NCBI RefSeq assembly: GCF_033568475.1
Contig: NC_133120.1
Location: 88,802,151-88,866,150, forward strand
Direction: 5' to 3'
Source: Henckelia pumila
Taxonomy: Eukaryota > Streptophyta > Magnoliopsida > Lamiales > Gesneriaceae
DNA: 64,000 nucleotides
The notes under the pieces are model-generated. The model was not told the origin of the DNA. It worked only from the letters and a program-made list of their open reading frames with translations, and ran no database searches. Every line of letters begins with the position of its first letter. Position 1 is the first letter of the stretch. The position numbers were made by a program, and so were the translations under genes. This document shows positions 43,930 through 54,745 of this stretch, piece by piece.

Positions 43930-45593
43930 TGTTAGAACCTAATGGGGGGGATTTAGGTTCTATTGGCAACTTTAGCAATTTAAAGCGATTATGCAAGTAC
44001 GCAAGCGGAAGACTTTAAAGCAATTAATAATAAAGCGATAAATAAATGCGTAAGTAAATAAAGCAGTAAAAGAGATAAGAGATGTTTATGAAAGTTCGAC
44101 AATAAATCGTCTACGTCTCCTCTTCTTGGTTAAGATCGATTAACCAAGGATTCACTAGCACTTCGAACGACTTGGCTTTGATGGATCCAAGGATAGCCGT
44201 ACAACTCAACACGATCACTGCGCCGATACAACTCGAACACTTGGCCTTAAGGGCTCCAAGGATAGCCTCAATATAACACTTGGCTTCACACTCAAGTGCT
44301 TACAACGATAGCACAACACACTTGGCTTCACACTCAAATGTTTACAACAATAGCACAACCAACTCACAAACTATTTTTACAAACACTCTCAAATATATCA
44401 CACAAACACTTTGATAGTGAGAAATTGCTTGCAAAGGAGAGAAGAAATGAGTTGGAATGTCTTGGGATGACCTTAGAAAGCCTCTATTTATAGTTGGCAA
44501 GGATTTGAATCTGATTAGAGAGTTTGGAGCGTGTGATGGGAAGTCAAGGAGTGACAAAAATTGTTCGGCGCCGCTGCCTACTTTTTCCCAACACTGAGCG
44601 GATTTTGTAGAAAAATCATATCTTTTAATCTAACCGTTGGATTGATTTGAAATTTGAACTGAAGATTTAAAACATTTGGATCTTCATTCGGAACGGTGAA
44701 GATTTTATTTTTACTAGTCAAACATTTCCAGTAATTTTCGGAAGTCACTTCATCAAGTTTTCGAACTTGTTCTGTGCAACAAATTTGAAAAATTCATATC
44801 TCCATATCCATCCGTTAGATTGATCTAAATTTTGGACAAAGGTTGTAAAACATCATAAATTTGAATCTGATCGGTGGAGATTTGATTTGTATGTCTCAAA
44901 CAATCCCATTTATTTTCTGAAGTTGAATCTTCATCATTTGCTTCATGTTCTGCAGAAATAGGTATTGTGCAACCTTTGTGGAAAAATCATAACTCCATAT
45001 CTAGCCGTTGGATTGATATGAAATTTTTATATAAGTTTGAAAACATCCTGATTTTGATTTTGATAGGTCAAGATTTGATTTGGATGTCTCAAGCACGTCC
45101 AGTAATTTTCAGAAGTTGATTCTTCATTCTTCACTTAAAGTTCTGCAGAAATAGGTACTGCACAACTTTTGTGGAAAAATCATAACTTTATATCTAGCCG
45201 TTGGATTGCTCTCAAATTTGGACAGCACATGTAAAACTTCCTCATCACGATTATTACCGGTGGAGATCGGATTTCAATGCCTAGAAAATTCCCAGTAATT
45301 TTCGGAAGTTGCTGCTCCATACTTTGGCTTCTTCTTGTATTTTTCTTCATATCTCTTAACAATGTTACATCCATTCAATGAGCAATACAAGACTTTATAA
45401 ATACATTGATAGCTTCAAAATAAATTCCAATAATTTATTTGTCAATAAATCTAATATGAAAAATCTCACTTTAAATGGTTAGTAACAATTAACCGAGTTT
45501 TGTAATAATCAAAATATAATATTATGAAACTTGTTAATGCATTAAAAACATTAATCTCATAACACGAGATTTGTATGCATTTAAGGCGTAACA
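43930..45593 (-). repeat. 3' LTR of copia-2 (left copy)
   Basis: It runs TGTTAGAACCTA to AAGGCGTAACA (1664 bp), followed by ATCTCCCCCTTTTTG, the polypurine tract read on the minus strand. It contains a four-unit tandem array (about 44603-45345) and a two-unit CACTTGGCTTCACACTCAA repeat (44277-44360). Confidence 0.9.
44603..45345. repeat. Four diverged tandem units of about 178-194 bp inside the copia-2 LTR
   Basis: Units starting near 44603, 44781, 44974 and 45168 each contain TTTGTRGAAAAATCATA, CTAGCCGTTGGATTGAT or a close variant, a TGGAGATTTGATT-like block, CCAGTAATTTTCGGAAGT or a variant, and a TTCTGCAGAAATAGGT-type end. The same array recurs in the other LTR (about 51607-52345). Confidence 0.8.
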
Positions 45594-46041
45594 ATCTCCC
45601 CCTTTTTGATGATCACAAAACTTGGTTAAATAGGAGAAATAAATGTACAATTTTAAATAAAAAATTTAAATTTGTAAAATATAATTGCATGAATAAAACT
45701 CCCCCTAAATTAAACAATTAGCTAAGAAGAGAATGTTTATCAAATAACCAATTTTATTCTCCATGCATTTAACCGAACTAACTCTTCCCCTTAGTTAAAA
45801 TATTTAACCAAACTAATTCTCCCCCTTTTTGTGATAATCAAAAAGACTGGAAAAGTAAATGCAAAACAAGAGAATTGAAATATAATTTCTAAAAAGCAAC
45901 ACATAAATTTCACATAAAATGTGAGCTTTATAACTTTGAATAAATACAATTAATTTGTATTATCCAACATTAAATTGCTCGAATTTAATATTAAGCTCCC
46001 CCTCAATATGACATTAAATTTAAACTTATGTCATCAAGCGA

Positions 46042-49000
46042 TTACAACTCAATCATGCCAAGTTCACCACGCAAACGAATAAAAGTATTTTCATCTAGTG
46101 GTTTTGTAAAAATATCAGCAATTTGATTAGTTGTGTCAACATATTGAAGTTCAACTTCATTTCGTTCGATGTGGTCACGAATAAAATGATGACGAATGTC
46201 AATATGTTTGGTGCACGAATGTTGAATCGGATTGTTTGTAAGACATATGACGCTTGTGTTGTCACAGAAAATAGGAATTTTTGAAAAAGATACACCATAG
46301 TCGAGCAATTGATGTTTTATCCAAAGAATTTGCGCACAACAACTACCGGCAGCCATATATTCGGCTTCAATCGTTGACAACGCAACACAATTTTGTTTCT
46401 TTGAAAACCAGGAAACTAAACAATTTCCTTAAAAGAAACAAGTTCCATTAGTGCTTTTACGGTCCACCTTATATCCACCAAAGTCGGCATCACAGTAAGC
46501 TTTTAAATCAAAAAAAGAATTTTTCGAATACCACAAGCCGAGATTTGGAGTATTTGAAAGATATTTGAAAATGCGTTTTAAGGCGAACAAATGTGATTCC
46601 TTTGGACATGATTGAAATCGTGAACACAAGCAAACACTAAACATAATGTCCGGTCTACTAGCAGTAGCATAAAGTAAGGAGCCAATCATACTACGAAAGG
46701 AAGATTGATCTACAGTTTTACCATTTTCATCCTTATCGAGTCTGATTGCTGTGCTCATCGGTGTGGATGATGATTTTGTGTTCTCCATCCCAAACTTCTT
46801 TAGAATCTCCTTGATGTATTTTCTTTGGTTCACAAAGAACCCATCCTTGCACTGTTTGATTTGTAATCCGAGGAAATAGTTAAGTTCCCCCATCATACTC
46901 ATCTCGAAGTGTTCCTGCATCAAGTTAGAGAATTCTTGACAAAGAGTTTCATTAGTAGAACCAAAAATTATATCATCAACATAGATTTGCACAATTAATA
47001 AATCATCTTTGACATTCTTGGTGAATAAAGTAATGTCGATCTTTCCTCTTGAAAAACCATTTGAAAGCAAGAAAGTAGACAATTTATCATACCAAGCTCT
47101 AGGAGCTTGTTTCAATCCATACAAGGCTTTGTTAAGTCTAAACACATGATCAGGCAAAGCAATATCAACAAAGCCATCAGGTTGTTCAATGTAAACCTCC
47201 TCTTTCAATTCACCATTAAGAAATGCACTCTTGACATCCATTTGAAATAACTTGAAATTTCTAGAGCAAGAAAAAGCAAGTAGCATGCGAATAGATTCTA
47301 GTCTAGCAACAGGCGCATAAGTTTCATCATAATCTATGCCTTCTTCTTGACTATATCCTTTAGCTACAAGCCTAGCTTTATTTCTAGTGATAGTACCATG
47401 TTCGTCAAGTTTATTCCTAAACACCCATTTAGTACCAATGATAGATCTATCATGCGGCCTAGGAACAAGATTCCAAATATTATTACGTCTAAACTCATTC
47501 AACTCATCTTGCTTAGCAATAATCCATGAATCATCTAATAAAGCATCATCAATGCACTTAGGTTCAACATGCGAAACAAAAGCAAGATGATTGAAAATAT
47601 TATTAAGTGAAGAGCGAGTGGTTACTCCCTTCGAAGGACTTCCAATGATAAGATCCATAGGATGATCTTTGTGAAGCGTCCAAGAAGTGGTGTTTTCTCA
47701 ACAGAAACATCTAAATCATTTAAGCTTGATGAAGCCATCTCTTCTTCAAGTAATTCTACATCATCGTTAGTATTACGAGAAATTACAGACATAGATTCAT
47801 CAAATACAACATGCATAGATTCTTCAACAAGTAAAATACGTTTATTAAATACTCTAAAAGCCTTACTTGAGGTAGAATATCCGAGAAAGATACCTTTGTC
47901 GGATTTGACATCAAATTTGCCAAGGTTGTCCTTACCATTATTATGTATGTAGCATTTGGAACCGAAAGCTCTAAAGTATGAAATGTTAGGCTTTCTCCCT
48001 CTCCATAATTTATATGGAGTTTTCTTGAGAATTGGCCTTATTGATACACGATTGATGATGTAACAAGTAGTGTTCATTGCTTTAGCCCAAAAATATTTTG
48101 GTAGAGAATGCTCACATATCATGGTCCTTGCAATCTCCACAAGTGTCCTATTTTTTCTCTCAACGACCCCGTTTTGTTGAGGAGTCCTAGGACAAAAAAA
48201 ATTGTGACGATGCCTTTCTCTTCACAAAAATTTGTAAAACTCTCATTTTGAAATTCAGTTCCGTGGTCACTACGGATCTGTTTTATTGAAAGATTTTTCT
48301 CATTCTCAACTTGTTTGACAAAAGTTTAAAATAATCAAAAGCATCATTTTTGTGGGCTAAAAACAATGTCCACGTGAAACGTGAGAAATCATCCACAATG
48401 ACAAATGCATAAAGCTTTCCTTCTAGGCTAGCGTTCCTCGAGGGACCATATAGATCTAGGTGAAGAAGTTCAAGGGGCATAAAAGTTGATACAAAATTTT
48501 TGCTTTTAAAATATTCCCTTGTGTGTTTGCCAAGTTGACACGCATCACAAACAGAATCTAATTTTAAATTGAGTTTTGGCATACCAACAACTAAATCTAG
48601 TTTAAAAAGTTTTTCTATGGTACTAGGACCAACATGACCTAGTCGTCTATGCCAAAGAATGTTGTCATAAACATTCAAGGATACAAGACTTTTAATATTT
48701 GATAAAGATAAATTATTTAAAGAAACCTTGTATACATTTTCACTTCTATATCCTTTGAAATTTATGGATTTGTCAGATGTGAGTGATATAGTGCAGTATT
48801 GGGGAGTGAACTTGACTTCATAACCTCTATCGCACAATTGACTTATGCTTAGTAGGTTATGCTTAAGCCCTTTCACTAGGAGTACATCATCAATCAAGCA
48901 GGATTTAGAAATACCTATTGAGCCGATTCCTTCGATAACTCCTTTGCTGTTGTCTCCAAAGTTGACAGATCTCTTCTCCTTTGGTTTGATGGATTGTAAT

Positions 49001-49135
49001 AGTTCCTTGTTCCCCGTCATATGTCTAGAACATCCACTGTCTAGATACCATATGCTAGGGAGAACAGTTTTCCTATTACCCTACAAAAATTGATTTTGGT
49101 ACCCTTTAGTTCTTTTGGGTCCGCTGTGTTAGAAA
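46042..49135 (-). pseudogene. pol of copia-2 (protease, integrase, reverse transcriptase, RNase H), disrupted
   Basis: The protease motif WYLDSGCSRHMTGN lies at 49012-49053. The GAG-pre-integrase part (HRRLGHVG, CDACQLGKHTRE) and the first integrase aspartate (LLHLDLYGP) are in 48283-49020. The second aspartate (IRSDHGTEF) and the glutamate (NGVVERKN) fall in two other frames at 48141-48282, so the integrase core is split over three frames. Reverse transcriptase (46429-47658) keeps [11 protein letters not shown] and [13 protein letters not shown] at 46429-46431 separates it from the RNase H end (46042-46380; IEAEYMAAGSC, CDNTSVICL, HIDIRHHFIRD). The YVDD box is intact, but the polyprotein is not translatable in one piece. 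Confidence 0.88.
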
Positions 49136-49362
49136 AAAGAGATACAAAATAGACTTCTAAGAGTTCAGTCTCTCATAGCAACATCATCGCCATTTTCTAA
49201 GAGTGCTCCCAGTAGTAGGTAGGGCTATGGCCTCTTTAAAAACCTATTTTTTTTGGACAGAGCAGCGTTCATCAGGAAGACCAGTCGCAAGTCAAGGCAG
49301 TTTAAACCGGTCTATGATGAACTCCCTTAGATCATAATCTCATATTGCCAACTGATGAGTTG
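49093..49362 (-). other. Unexplained linker between gag and protease of copia-2
   Basis: About 230-270 bp in the gag/protease junction show no match to copia coding motifs that I can recognise. On the minus strand its end reads TCTCTTTTTTCTAACACAG, an excellent-looking 3' splice site next to coding sequence (NTADPKEL). It may be a diverged linker or a foreign insertion. Confidence 0.4.
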
Positions 49363-49600
49363 TTAAGTACTCTTAGGCCTCCATTTCATATAGCTCTTTT
49401 GATCATATTGAAATCTTAAAAATATACATTTATATCTAGCATGACCAATTTTACAACAATAAGAGCATGTAGGGGGTGATATCATTTTTGCCTTAGCAAT
49501 TAGACTAGTAAAGTCTATTGATTTCTTACCATACCCTATTCCACCCTTATCAAAACTACATTTCTGCATGTTAAGTAGATTATTCAATTTATTACTACTG
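49363..49600 (-). pseudogene. gag C-terminal / second zinc-knuckle piece of copia-2
   Basis: The frame gives KKSIDFTSLIAKAK then CSYCCKIGHARYKC, a CCHC knuckle of the kind found at the end of gag in this lineage. It is separated from the main gag frame by the rearranged segment at 49709-49951. Confidence 0.7.
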
Positions 49601-49708
49601 ACATTGAATTTATCAAAAGATTTTTCTAAGTGAGCTATGTCATCCCTTAATCTTAGGTTTTCATGCTCCCTAGTTTCTAATTCAAGTTAGAGATTTCTTT
49701 TTTCTTTT

Positions 49709-49951
49709 CTAAGAGATTTAGCCATATCAAATATATGTTTATATGCATGTAGTAGTTCATCATAAGAAGGTACCTTGTCATCGTCGTCGGAGACGATGTC
49801 ATCACTTTTAGCCATGAGGCATATGTTCGCTTCCTCCTTCTTATGATGAACTACTACATGCATATAAACATATATTTGATATGGCTAAATCTCTTAGAAT
49901 CGGAGACGATGTCATCACTTTTAGCCATGAGGCATATGTTCGCTTCCTCCT
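49709..49951. repeat. 62-bp perfect inverted repeat plus 51-bp direct repeat in copia-2 gag
   Basis: 49709-49770 is an exact reverse complement of 49836-49897 (62 of 62). The segment 49788-49838 is repeated exactly in direct orientation at 49901-49951. The interlocked inverted and direct repeats are the signature of a double template switch during DNA synthesis. Confidence 0.95.
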
Positions 49952-50792
49952 CGTCATCGTCACTATCGCTCCAAGTGGCTAGCAGTGCTTTCTTCTTGCC
50001 TTTGTCAGATTTCTTCTTGAGAGGGCACTCATTTGCATAATACCCTTGTTGTTGACAGTTGTAGCAAGTAACTTCCTTGTCCGTCTTCTTTTTGAAGTTG
50101 TTTCCTCGCATAAATCTTTTAAATTTTCTTGCGAAGAGTGCCATATCATCATCATCTTCTTCTTCTTTAGATTGGCTAGATAAGGCAATCCCCTTTGCCT
50201 TGATATCTTCTTTCTTTGACTCTTTCCTTGTAGACACTTCCAACTCATGGGTTTTAAGGGTCCCATGAAGTTGATCAAGATCATACGATGCGGTGTCGCC
50301 TTTGTTGGACTCGATGGCTGTCCTCTTGGCATCCCAATCCTTGGGTAAGGCGTGTAGAGCTCTCCTCCACACTTGCTTGGTTGGATATTGTTCACCAAGT
50401 TGGGCTAGCTCATTGATGATTTGAGAGAGCCTTCGGAACATAGTATCAACATCCTCATTGGATTCCATCTCGAATGTTTCGTATTTGAGTTGGAGTAGAT
50501 CGATCTTCGTCTCTTTGACTTGATTAGTCCCTTCATGGCATATCTCCAACTTGTCCCATATCTCTTTAGCGGATGAGCACATTGAGATCCGGTTGTACTC
50601 GTTCATATCTAAGGAACAATGAAGAATATTCATGGCTTTAGCATTTTGAGATATAAGTTTCATATCCTCCTTAGAAAAGTCGTCCATTCCCTTAGGAATT
50701 TTGACACCCTCAACCTCTTTAGTAGGTATGTAGGGACCTTTCACAGTAACCTTCCAAAGGTCATAGTCTACGGATTGGATATATAGGAACAT
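49854..50792 (-). pseudogene. gag of copia-2 (UBN2-type), with an altered zinc knuckle
   Basis: The open frame begins near the N-terminal gag part (DYDLWKVTVKGPYIPTKE). It carries the UBN2 core (LHCSLDMNEYNRISMCSSAK, IWDKLEICHEGT, LLQLKYETFEME, ALPKDWDAKRTAI) and a knuckle CYNCQQQGYYANEC. The expected His of the CCHC knuckle is Tyr (codon TAT at 50040-50042), a change that would weaken zinc binding. The C-terminal end reads into the rearranged segment, so its last residues are not native. Confidence 0.85.
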
Positions 50793-50915
50793 TCGATTTT
50801 TTCAATATCCGTAGTTTATGTCATTGAAAAGAGGAGGACGATTTGTTGATTGTCCTTGAGCATAGTCGCTCGCTAGATTTGCCATAAGAACCTTTTTGAA
50901 AATATTTTAAAAAAA

Positions 50916-50930
50916 GTGGCTCTGATACCA
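50916..50930 (-). other. Primer-binding site of copia-2
   Basis: On the minus strand it reads TGGTATCAGAGCCAC, two bases inside the LTR border, complementary to initiator methionine tRNA. Confidence 0.9.
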
Positions 50931-50932
50931 CT

Positions 50933-52465
50933 TGTTAGAACCTAATGGGAGGGGATTTAGGTTCTATTGGCAACTTTAGAAATTTAAAGCGATTATGCAA
51001 GTACGCAAGCGGAAGACTTTAAAGCAATTAATAATAAAGCGATAAATAAATGCGTAAGTAAATAAAGCAGTAAAAGGGATAAGAGATGTTTATAGAAGTT
51101 CGACGATAAATCGTCTACGTCTTCCCTTTTTGGTTAAGATCGATTAACCAAGGATCCACTATCACTTCGAACGACTTGGCTTTGATGGATCCAAGGATAG
51201 CCGTACAACTCAACACGATCACCGCGCCGATACAACTCGAACACTTGGCCTTAAGGGCTCCAAGGATAGCCTCAACACAACACTTGGCTTCACACTCAAG
51301 TGCTTACAACGATAGCACAACACACTTGGCTTCACACTCAAGTGTTTACAATAATAGCACAACCAACTCACAAACTATTTTTACAAACACTCTCAAATAT
51401 ATCACACAAACACTTTGATAGTGAGAAATTGCTTGCAAAGGAGAGAAGAGATGAGTTGGGATGTCTTGGGATGACCTTAGAAAGCCTCTATTTATAGTTG
51501 GCAAGGATTTGAATCTGATTAGAGAGCTTGGAGCGTGTGATGGGAAGCCAAGGAGTGACAAAAAGTGTTCGGCGCCGTTGCCTACTTTTTCCCAGCACTG
51601 AGCGGATTTTGTGGAAAAATCATATCTTTCAATCTAACCGTTGGATTGATTGAAATTTGAACTAAAGCTTTAAAACATCTGGATCTTCATTCTGAATGGT
51701 GGAGATTTGATTTTAACGAGTCAAACATTTCCAGTAATTTTCGGAAGTCACTTCATCAAGTTTTCGAACTTGTTCTGTGCAACAAATCTGAAAAATTCAT
51801 ATCTCCATATCCATCCGTTGGATTGATCTGAATTTTGGACAGAGGTTGTAAAACATCATAAATTTGAATTTGATTGGTGGAGATTTGATTTAGATGTCTC
51901 AAACAATCCCAGTTATTTTCTGAAGCTGAATCTTCATCATTTGCTTCATGTTCTGCAGAAATAGGTATTGTGCAACCTTTGTGGAAAAATAATAACTCCA
52001 TATCTAGCCGTTGGATTGATATGAAATTTTTATATAAGTTTGAAAACATCCTGATATTGATTTTGATAGGTCGAGATTTGATTTGGATGTTTCAAGCACG
52101 TCTAGTAATTTTCAGAAGTTGATTCTTCATCCTTCACTTCAAGTTCTGCAGAAATAGGTACTGAACAACTTTTGTGGAAAAATCATAACGTCATATCTAG
52201 CCGTTGGATTGCTCTCAAATTTGGACAGCACATGTAAAACTTCCTAATCACAATTATGACCAGTAGAGATTGGATTTAAATGCCTAGAAAATTCCCAGTA
52301 ATTTTTGGAAGTTGCTGCTCCATACTTTGGCTTCTTCTTGTATTTTTTTTCATATCTCTTAACAATGTTACATCCATTCAATGAGCAATACAAGACTTTA
52401 TAAATACATTGATAGCTTCAAAATAACTTCCAATAATTTATTTGTCAATAAATCTAATCTGCAAA
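50933..52465 (-). repeat. 5' LTR of copia-2 (right copy), truncated by copia-3
   Basis: It starts TGTTAGAACCTAATGGG and follows the left LTR closely to AATAAATCTAATCT, then stops where TGTTGGAGAACG of copia-3 begins. About 130 bp of the LTR are missing and presumably lie beyond the copia-3 array. Confidence 0.9.
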
Positions 52466-54308
52466 TGTTGGAGAACGCGGCTTTCAGATCAAACAAGATT
52501 GATACCCGGTGCAGCGGAAGTTTAAAATTTTTGTATGGAACGATTCCATAATGGGTATCAACCTTACGATTAAATTGTGTGTGTAAAAAATTAAATAACA
52601 ATTATAAATTTTTACCTTTAATCTCGAATCGAGATTTTGGACACCAATAGATTTCTCTGCTCTTGTTGTATATCCCTGAAATTGATGGACGAACTGTTCT
52701 TCAATCAGGTCCACGAACAGAGATTTAATCCCTCTGATAGATTGCACTAGAAAATCTATCAGAAGTTTTCTACGAAGAGATTAACGAATTTGATCCGTTA
52801 AACCAGACTGTAATTCAAAATCACAGGCTGGATTTTTCTGTCAGACAGAGGGTAGGGGCCGGCCACTCTTTAGAAAAATACTTAGGGTTTTCGAAAATTG
52901 TGACCTGTTGTATCTAATTTCTGTACTGCAATAACTTATTTATAATGTAGGCCACTAACAGCTTAGGGCCCATTAGTCATAAGTTCAAGCCCGACAAGCA
53001 AAGCCCGCATGTTCAGAAATTAATATAAAATTCATCGTGACTCCGATTGATAAACCGATTTCACCAATGTGCACAGAAACCATTTCTGCACCTTTTAAAG
53101 TCAAGATAAATTTTTCTGAATCCGAATTCAGTGATTTCCAAAAATGGCCATCCCTATGTCATTTTAGGAAATCTTACTCCTCTACTCTTAAATAAGAAGT
53201 CCAACTTCTTCGTTCATTAAATTTAACTCTTTAAATTTAACTATCTCAACGGGGATTAAAAATCCATTACACTGTGTGACCCTCAATGGTTCAGGGATAC
53301 AGCTAGCCGTGGGCTCACGACTCCTTGTGACTCGGAACAACAATTTCCGACTTGCCCATCGAATCATGGTATGAGCGCCTAGCAACATCGCCCCATGATT
53401 CCCTAGGTATCACTGATAGTGCCTACAAGAACTAGTAGATTTTGGTTAGCGTACAGTACGGTCCCTTCATCCAAATATCCCGATCGAATCAACAACCATT
53501 GGTATATCGAGAGTCGCTCGAGATTCGATAACTATGCAATGCATCTTGAAGATCAAATAGTGACATCGCATGTGCTACTAAGAAACCATTTCTTAAATCA
53601 CATCATTTACTCTGGCCAGAGATTCGTCACACTAATATCTCCTCAGATCGCATAGGATATCCACACTCGCAAGTATGTGGTGAATCCTTGACAACAAAGC
53701 ATCGACTCCTATATGTGTTGTAACTGTACCCAATCCCGACACCTGATGACCCCAATAGAGTCGGTAAACGAGTCAAAGCACAGTACTAGCATATAGAGTC
53801 TCAATGATGTCTCAAGTAGTAAGGACTAATGGTGTACAACCAAAACCGCGGACTATATCCACTCGATAAGTGATAACCACTTGGAAAGTCCGGATAGGGT
53901 AGTTCGATCATTCATCATATGAATATCCATTTGCATGCTTCGAACATCTCTATGTTCCTTACCAATGAAACGTGGTACTCTGCATCGCAAATGCTAGTCT
54001 CAAGCTCGAGCGATCCTTATCCTTATTATCGGACGGCTCAATCGACTAGGAACAGTTTAGAATATACAGTGACTATAAGATGTGTTTCATGATAGACATC
54101 CCCATGTTCTACCACATCTTACATACACTATAGTATATTCAAGGTCTTTATCAAAACAACAATAGTATATCACAATATAACAATATGAAGAAAGATAAAG
54201 TCATTGCCATTAATAAAAGTGTAAATTATATTAAACAAAAGATTGTTTATACAAAGAGTCATCAAAGCCCTTTGCCACAAGTTGGCTCACCGGGCACCCA
54301 CTCTTTCA
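52466..54308 (-). repeat. 3' LTR of copia-3 (left copy)
   Basis: It runs TGTTGGAGAACGCGG to CCACTCTTTCA on the plus strand, followed by ATCTCCCACTTGCC, the polypurine tract on the minus strand. Small open frames inside it recur in each LTR copy and are not genes. Confidence 0.95.
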
Positions 54309-54322
54309 ATCTCCCACTTGCC

Positions 54323-54740
54323 CTATAGCCAACTAGTCATACTACGTAGACCCATTGCTTCGCGATGTTTGTCAAATAATGGTCCTGGCAAGGGCTTAGT
54401 AAGTGGATCAGCGATATTGTCTGCAGAGGCCACTCTTTCGACAGTGATGTCTCCTCTTTCCACAATCTCCCGGATTATGTGGTATTTCCTCAGTACGTGT
54501 TTGGATCTTTGATGAGACCTTGGTTCCTTTGCCTGAGCAACGGCACCCGTTTTGTCACAGTACACCGGGACTGGACCAACAACTTCAGGAATGACGCCCA
54601 ACTCTTGGACGAAATTCCTCATCCAAACGGCCTCTTTAGCAGCAGCTGATGCTGCAATGTATTCAGCTTCAGTGGTGGAATCCGCTGTGGTGTCCTGCTT
54701 GGAACTCTTCCAAGAGACAGCACCGCCATTGAGCATGAAC
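54323..54740 (-). pseudogene. RNase H end of copia-3, separated by the solo LTR
   Basis: The translation reads LNGGAVSWKSSKQD, STTEAEYIAASAAAKEAVW, VPVYCDKTGAVAQ and HVLRKYHIIREIVERGDI, and ends ADPLTKPLPGPLFD...TSWL. It is the C-terminal part of the pol frame that continues at 56613. The first residues of the open frame come from the inserted LTR. Confidence 0.9.
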
Positions 54741-54745
54741 ACAAA

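Larger units (their letters stand above)
43930..52465 (-). mobile_element. Ty1/copia element (copia-2), SIRE/Maximus-like, nested in gypsy-1
   Basis: LTRs starting TGTTAGAACCTAATGGG lie at 43930 and 50933. Between them, on the minus strand, are a primer site, a UBN2-type gag, protease, integrase, reverse transcriptase and RNase H in copia order (integrase before reverse transcriptase). The right LTR is cut at 52465 by copia-3, so the element's true right end is beyond the window. Left flank ATTTA (43925-43929) should be its target duplication. Frameshifts, a stop in RNase H and an inverted duplication make it inactive. The lineage guess rests on the YVDDIIFGS box, and I hold it loosely. Confidence 0.88.

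Noticed and set aside
52466-54308. Several 60-90 codon open frames repeated across the right end
   Set aside because: They recur because the LTR recurs in three copies; they sit in non-coding LTR sequence on both strands.
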